Of a stretch of 9,228 nt of DNA, positions 5,248 through 9,228 are shown piece by piece. Position numbers and translations under genes: made by a program. The DNA lies in the NCBI GenBank assembly GCA_031264395.1, contig JAISEB010000010.1, forward strand, positions 1 to 9,228, in the 5' to 3' direction. Below the pieces are notes generated by a model. It was not told the DNA's origin, searched no databases, and saw nothing but the letters and a program-made list of their open reading frames with translations. The DNA is from Treponema sp. Its GTDB lineage: Bacteria > Spirochaetota > Spirochaetia > Treponematales > Breznakiellaceae. How positions within the stretch are numbered: position 1 is the stretch's first letter; the number at the start of each line of letters is the position of its first letter.

Positions 5248-6324
5248 ATGCCCTTGTTTACGCTGTTTGCCGTTGTTGCCGTTCTCGGCGTTATAATGCT
5301 TGCCGTTTCACGTCCCAAAAAAGAAAAGGGATCCTGGGTGCAGTTTTTTGCCAAAGGGAAAGACGCGGGTTTTTCCTTCAGGGAAATAGAACTGCTGCGC
5401 CGCCTTGCGGTCAAGTGCGACATAGCCGATCCCGCGTCCCTGTTCTGGTCGCAGAACCAGCTTGATCTGTGCATACGCTCCATGGTCCGCGGCATCCGCA
5501 TGTCCGGGGAAAGCGACGATACCGGCACACAGGATTTTCTTTCAAGATTGTACGATTACCGCAAAAAAATAGAGATGGACAAGCCCCGGGTGAAAAAGGG
5601 TATTTCCAGTTCCAGGGAGATAAGCGAGGGCCAGCCCCTCCGGGTGCTTGTGACGGGCACGGGGGTCTTCAAGTCCCAGATAATTAAAACGGCAAACCAG
5701 TACCTGACCATTTCCCGGCCTGTCAGCACCAAAGTTCCCTCGGGTTTTTCCTGGAGCGGCCAGAAGATTTCGGTGTATTTCTGGCGGGAAGACGACGCGG
5801 GCTATGTCTTTGATTCATTCGTGGAAGACGAGGTCTTTTCCAAGGGACTGTCGTCCCTTAAAATAAGTCATTCCGATTCCCTCTTCCGTACGCAGAAACG
5901 GAAGTCGGTGCGTATCAAGCTTCATAAATCGGCTTTTCTGTACCTTCGGGGGGAAGATGAAGCGCCGGGGACCATAGAGGCGGCGCCGGGGCTGAAATGT
6001 TTTTTGGAGGATCTTTCCGATACGGGCTGCGCCGTTACCATAGGTGGCAAGGCCGCGGCGGGACTGCGGGTAAAGGTGCAGTTTGCCCTGGACAACACGG
6101 CGATCAGCATAAGCGGTACGGTACGGTCCGTTGATTTCAAGGAAGAGGCGAACCGTTCCCTTCTTCACATCGAGGCCGATTCCCTTCCCATGGAGACGCG
6201 GAATCAAATTCTTGGTGAAGTGTTCGGCATGTTGCCCGAAGAAGACGAGGAGCTTCCCTTCAGGATGCTTGACGAGGAAGCCGGCGGCATAGGAGCCGAG
6301 GATGCCTCCAGGGGCGCCGTGTAG
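5248..6324 (+). CDS. Membrane-anchored PilZ-domain protein, putative c-di-GMP receptor
   Basis: This is likely a cyclic-di-GMP effector of the YcgR/PlzA kind, which in other bacteria tunes flagellar motor output or motility. The 358-residue protein starts with one membrane segment (about 3-21). A cytoplasmic helical part follows, then a YcgR-N-like beta-rich region (about 125-210) and a PilZ domain (about 214-325). The c-di-GMP motifs are both present: RxxxR as RKSVR (R218, R222) and DxSxxG as DLSDTG (D255, S257, G260). The C-terminus is an acidic tail. The ATG at 5248 directly follows AAAGGG, with GGGGA further upstream; the ribosome-binding site is only fair. It leads an operon with the HEAT-like, comEC-like and rsmA genes and has its own strong promoter. 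Proximity to flgF-flgG-flgJ fits a motility role, but that is inference. Confidence 0.88.
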   Translation: MPLFTLFAVVAVLGVIMLAVSRPKKEKGSWVQFFAKGKDAGFSFREIELLRRLAVKCDIADPASLFWSQNQLDLCIRSMVRGIRMSGESDDTGTQDFLSRLYDYRKKIEMDKPRVKKGISSSREISEGQPLRVLVTGTGVFKSQIIKTANQYLTISRPVSTKVPSGFSWSGQKISVYFWREDDAGYVFDSFVEDEVFSKGLSSLKISHSDSLFRTQKRKSVRIKLHKSAFLYLRGEDEAPGTIEAAPGLKCFLEDLSDTGCAVTIGGKAAAGLRVKVQFALDNTAISISGTVRSVDFKEEANRSLLHIEADSLPMETRNQILGEVFGMLPEEDEELPFRMLDEEAGGIGAEDASRGAV

Positions 6325-6342
6325 GGAAAAAGGATTGGGGAG

Positions 6343-7572
6343 ATGATGATGAAAAAGGGGGAAGGCCGAAAGGGAAGAGTTCCGGCGTTTGCGCTGTGCC
6401 TGTTTTGCGTATGCGCGGCCGTTCCGGCCCAGGAAGGCGGGGAGGAAGCGCCCGAGCCTATACTCGTTTCCTACGAACGGCATTTTACGCGGGCGTCGCT
6501 TGACGCCAAGGAAGAAGTGCTCCGCGACGCCGCGACCGACGAACAGGCCCGCGCGTTTATCGGCCAGCTTTATGAATTTGCCCTGGCCTTTGTTCTGGAG
6601 AACGCCGGGATACTCGGGCAGGACCCCGACATGATAAGCCTTGCCGCCTTTGCCGCGCGGGGCTGCGGGGAGGCCGGCCATACCGCGGCCGCCGGGATCC
6701 TTTGGCAGGTGTTCGGCGTTTACCGGGACCCCCTTGTCAGAACCGAAGTGTTAAAGGCGCTGGGAGCCGTGGGGAAGGGGGACCCTTCCGTCGCGGGACG
6801 GCTCAACGAATTTCTTTCCGGGGAAACCGGCCGCTACCGTTCCCGTTTGGCCGTAGACTACCTTGCCGTAGAGGCCGCCGCCACCGCTCTGGGCGCGGCC
6901 GGGGACGTTTCATCCTATCCCGTCCTTTTTGCCGCCCTTGTCTCGGGGTATCCCGACGGCATTTCCCGCGCGGCGGAAAAGGCCCTCGCGGAACTTGGCG
7001 GCGATTACCGCCGCTTTCTTGTCGATATGATAAGAGGGGGCTCCCCGGCGGAAAAACTTGCCGCCTTTAACGCCGGTACGGGCAACGAACGCTTCGGTAC
7101 GGCGGAAAAGGGGGAAATCGCCGAAACGGCCCTTGACGTGGGTCTGGGACTCGCCGGTGACGCAGGCGGCCGCGGTGAAATAATTTCCCTCCGTTACGCC
7201 GCGGTAAACGTTATTGCGTCCCTCCAGTGGAGCCGGGCGAACGCCCTTGTAATACGGCATTTTTATGTTGTGCAGACCGATTATCAGCGGGGCGCCGTTT
7301 CAAAGGAGCGCGTACTTGAGGCGGTTGCCTGCATGGGCGCCATGGGTACTTCCGAGGCGGCCCAGGCGCTGGCCCTGCAGATGGGGTATATCAATTCACA
7401 GACGGAACGGAACGGCGAATACGACGGCGAAATAACCATGGCCCTGGTAAAGACACTGGGTGAAATGGGTGACAAGGCGGCGTTTGACAATCTTCTTTAT
7501 ATCGGTTATTTATCCTACCCCGAACAGATCAAGGCGGCGGCCAGGGAGGCTTTGAACCGGCTCAAATGGTAG
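6343..7572 (+). CDS. Exported HEAT-like repeat protein
   Basis: The function is unknown; alpha-helical repeat proteins of this kind usually act as scaffolds for protein binding. The product has 409 residues. It starts with a basic stretch and a hydrophobic core (about 13-28) ending AAVPA before QE, which fits a signal peptide with periplasmic or surface location. Cysteines in the core (C19, C22, C24) leave a lipoprotein signal possible but do not match a standard lipobox. The rest is a series of paired helices with HEAT/PBS-lyase-like repeats, for instance LVRTEVLKALGAVG, SRAAEKALAELG, KERVLEAVACMGAMG and KAAAREALNRL at the very end. Three ATGs stand in tandem (6343, 6346, 6349); GGGGAG at 6337-6342 is best spaced for the third. 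It lies 18 nt after the PilZ gene and overlaps the next gene by 7 nt. Confidence 0.8.
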   Translation: MMMKKGEGRKGRVPAFALCLFCVCAAVPAQEGGEEAPEPILVSYERHFTRASLDAKEEVLRDAATDEQARAFIGQLYEFALAFVLENAGILGQDPDMISLAAFAARGCGEAGHTAAAGILWQVFGVYRDPLVRTEVLKALGAVGKGDPSVAGRLNEFLSGETGRYRSRLAVDYLAVEAAATALGAAGDVSSYPVLFAALVSGYPDGISRAAEKALAELGGDYRRFLVDMIRGGSPAEKLAAFNAGTGNERFGTAEKGEIAETALDVGLGLAGDAGGRGEIISLRYAAVNVIASLQWSRANALVIRHFYVVQTDYQRGAVSKERVLEAVACMGAMGTSEAAQALALQMGYINSQTERNGEYDGEITMALVKTLGEMGDKAAFDNLLYIGYLSYPEQIKAAAREALNRLKW

Positions 7573-9125
7573 GGAAAAGGCATATTACTCCGGCCCTTTC
7601 GGCCGCTTTCGGCGCGGCGCTGTACTATTATCCGGCGGGCCTTTTTGGGGACGGCGGGCTTGGGGGCCGCGCTGTCTTCACCGTTTTCTTCTGCGCCGCC
7701 CTTGTCTCCTTTTTCCGCGTGCTTGGGGAAGCGCCCGCCTTCTTTTTTGAAAGCCCCGCCCCGGACGGCGGAGATGCGGGCGGGGAAGAAAGGGAGCGTG
7801 CCCGCGCTTTCCGTTTTGCCGCCCGTCTTGCCGCGGCTTTTGCAGTAGGCGTCTTCATCGGGGCGGGCGCGCGCGCGGCCGTACCCCGGGGGCCTTTTCC
7901 CGGCCTCCCGCCCGAAACCGTTACCGCGGTTTCCGGGACGCTTGCCGAAGATCCCGGGACGCTTCAGGGCGGCCGGGGCATTGGACGGATCGATCTTGCC
8001 TATGCCGTAAACGGTTCGGGCGCGCGGGCCGGGGCAAGGGGCGTTCTTCCGGTTTATTTTTCCGAGGAAAACCTTCCGCGTGTAAAGGAATTCGGCCGCG
8101 GCTGCGCCGTGTATGTGGAAGGGACCTTTACCGCCGGAACGGAAGGCGGCCGGCCGTATTTCAGGGCCGTTTCCGTGCATGTTACAAAGGCCGCTTCCCC
8201 GCTTGAACAGATGAGGACAGGCGTCCGGCAAAAGATAGTAAAACTTGCCGAAACCGCCGGCTCTAAAGAGGATCGCTGGAGCGGCCTTTCGCTTGCCCTG
8301 CTTCTGGGCATAAAGGACACCCTTGACGGCGATCTCGCGGCGGCTTACCGTGACGCGGGATGCGCCCATATTCTTGCCCTGTCGGGGATGCACCTGGCCG
8401 TTCTTTCCGCCGCGGTTGTTTTCCTGCTGAAGAAGCCGCTTGGCGTCAGGGCCGCCGCCATTTCCGGCGCGATCTTTGTTACCCTTTATGTGTTTGTCGT
8501 CGGCCCCCAGCCAAGCCTTAACCGGGCGGTGATCATGTACCTCCTGGGAACCGCCGCGGTTCTTTGGAGCCTTCACCGGGAGCCGCTTAACCTTTTGGCC
8601 CTGAGTTTCCTTGTCCAGATAATTCTTGATCCCGGTTCGGGAGCCGCCGTTTCCTTTGTTCTTTCCTATCTGGCCCTTTTCGGCATACTGATCACCGGGG
8701 ACGCCCTGCGTGAACTGGGGCGCGGCCGGATACCGGAACTGTTCCTGGGGCCGCTTTCCGCCTCGGCGGGGGCCTTCATCGCCGTTGCCCCGGTAACGGC
8801 GTACTGGTTCGGCGCGCTGAGGCCCGCGGGAATAGCGGCGGGCCTTCTTGCCGTCCCGCTTGCCACGGTATTCATGGCGCTTTCCGTTCCTGTTCTGTTC
8901 CTTGCCGGTGTTTTCCCGCCGGCGGGAAGAGCGGCCGCGCCGGCGCTTTCCCTCCTCTACGGGGCGCAGGAAAAGATCGTGGGGCTTGCCGCCGCCGCGC
9001 CGGGTTTTTCGCCGGGAACCGCGCCGGCGCTCGCGGCCTCTCTTGCCCTTACCGCCGTTATCCTTCTTCTTGCGCGCCGGGCAGGGAGAAACGGAAACCG
9101 CCTCCTTCCCTTTGCCGGTTCATGA
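7566..9125 (+). CDS. comEC: ComEC/Rec2-family membrane protein lacking the C-terminal metallo-beta-lactamase domain
   Basis: This belongs to the family that forms the inner-membrane channel for single-stranded DNA during natural transformation. The 519-residue protein has N-terminal membrane segments split by a charged linker (about 62-84). A DUF4131/OB-like region follows (about 117-208) and then the Competence domain (about 240-505). Its hallmark is GCAHILALSGMHLAVL (265-280), with PSLNRA (316-321) and SFVLSYLALFGI (363-374). The protein ends soon after the last membrane helix, so the metallo-beta-lactamase-like nuclease domain of longer ComEC proteins is missing. Shorter forms without it are known. 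ATG at 7566 overlaps the previous stop codon region (ATGGTAG), and GGGAGG lies 16 nt upstream, too far for a good site. Translational coupling is therefore likely. It overlaps rsmA by 4 nt. Whether it serves DNA uptake in this organism is not shown. Confidence 0.87.
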   Translation: MVGKRHITPALSAAFGAALYYYPAGLFGDGGLGGRAVFTVFFCAALVSFFRVLGEAPAFFFESPAPDGGDAGGEERERARAFRFAARLAAAFAVGVFIGAGARAAVPRGPFPGLPPETVTAVSGTLAEDPGTLQGGRGIGRIDLAYAVNGSGARAGARGVLPVYFSEENLPRVKEFGRGCAVYVEGTFTAGTEGGRPYFRAVSVHVTKAASPLEQMRTGVRQKIVKLAETAGSKEDRWSGLSLALLLGIKDTLDGDLAAAYRDAGCAHILALSGMHLAVLSAAVVFLLKKPLGVRAAAISGAIFVTLYVFVVGPQPSLNRAVIMYLLGTAAVLWSLHREPLNLLALSFLVQIILDPGSGAAVSFVLSYLALFGILITGDALRELGRGRIPELFLGPLSASAGAFIAVAPVTAYWFGALRPAGIAAGLLAVPLATVFMALSVPVLFLAGVFPPAGRAAAPALSLLYGAQEKIVGLAAAAPGFSPGTAPALAASLALTAVILLLARRAGRNGNRLLPFAGS

Positions 9126-9228
9126 CGGTCAATTACAATTCGGGAAAGGATCTTAAGGCCCTGCTTGACGAACGGGGCCTCGGGATGCGGAAAAAATACG
9201 GCCAGAATTTCCTGATCAACGAGGCGGT
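9122..9228 (+). CDS. rsmA: 16S rRNA dimethyladenosine transferase RsmA/KsgA (partial, 5' end)
   Basis: RsmA dimethylates two adjacent adenosines near the 3' end of 16S rRNA in ribosome biogenesis, using S-adenosylmethionine. Only the first 35 codons are in the window. The tell-tale N-terminal motif KYGQNFLIN (residues 25-33) is present, matching the family's K-x-x-GQNFL signature just before the SAM-binding domain. The ATG overlaps the comEC stop in an ATGA arrangement and has no visible ribosome-binding site, which suggests translational coupling. The gene runs off the right end. Confidence 0.85.
   Translation, partial: MTVNYNSGKDLKALLDERGLGMRKKYGQNFLINEA

Noticed and set aside
7515..8576. 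353-aa minus-strand open frame opposite comEC
   Set aside because: It has the Arg/Gly/Pro-rich composition of a high-GC antisense shadow and no domain character. The plus strand carries clear ComEC motifs.
1..9228. CRISPR array, tRNA, rRNA or riboswitch
   Set aside because: I found no regularly spaced short repeats, cloverleaf-like sequences or rRNA signatures, and no leader with a recognisable riboswitch fold.

Overview
The window looks like a chromosome segment from a GC-rich treponeme-type spirochaete, plausibly of the termite-gut or related Treponema/Breznakiellaceae kind. The reasons are the flagellar rod pair flgF-flgG followed by a FlgJ that has only the rod-binding domain, the PilZ, ComEC and RsmA proteins, and an AT-rich repeat module built from GAAGAAGTC-like units. 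Genus-level placement is inference; no rRNA or other marker is present.

Layout. (1) Bases 1-178 are GC-rich and non-coding, with one very stable hairpin and short GCGCC-type repeats. (2) Bases 179-1245 form a sharply AT-rich island bounded by inverted copies of AGCAATTCTCC. It starts with a 245-bp MITE-like element (179-423) with perfect 17-bp terminal inverted repeats and a long internal hairpin. The right 138 bp of this element recurs at 1106-1245. Between the two copies lies a divergent pair: a 59-aa protein on the minus strand with a near-consensus sigma-70 promoter, and an XRE-type helix-turn-helix regulator on the plus strand. Palindromes that could be operators lie in and beside the shared promoter region. 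(3) An EamA/DMT-type transporter on the minus strand ends inside the right repeat, which supplies its last codons and stop. (4) flgF, flgG and flgJ run on the plus strand behind a sequence that closely matches a sigma-28 (FliA) promoter. (5) A CPBP intramembrane protease is on the minus strand, convergent with flgJ and divergent from the next unit. (6) A tightly packed plus-strand operon follows: PilZ protein, exported HEAT-like repeat protein, ComEC-like channel protein (overlaps the gene before it), and the start of rsmA/ksgA (4-bp ATGA overlap), which is cut by the window end.

How the genes work together. flgF/flgG/flgJ build the distal rod and hook base of the periplasmic flagellum. The nearby PilZ protein is a candidate c-di-GMP receptor that could act on motility, though it has its own promoter. 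The remaining operon members look like housekeeping genes. The most unusual part is the AT-rich island: a mobile-looking repeat pair flanking a small self-regulating gene module that could in principle be excised by recombination between the two 138-140-bp direct repeats.
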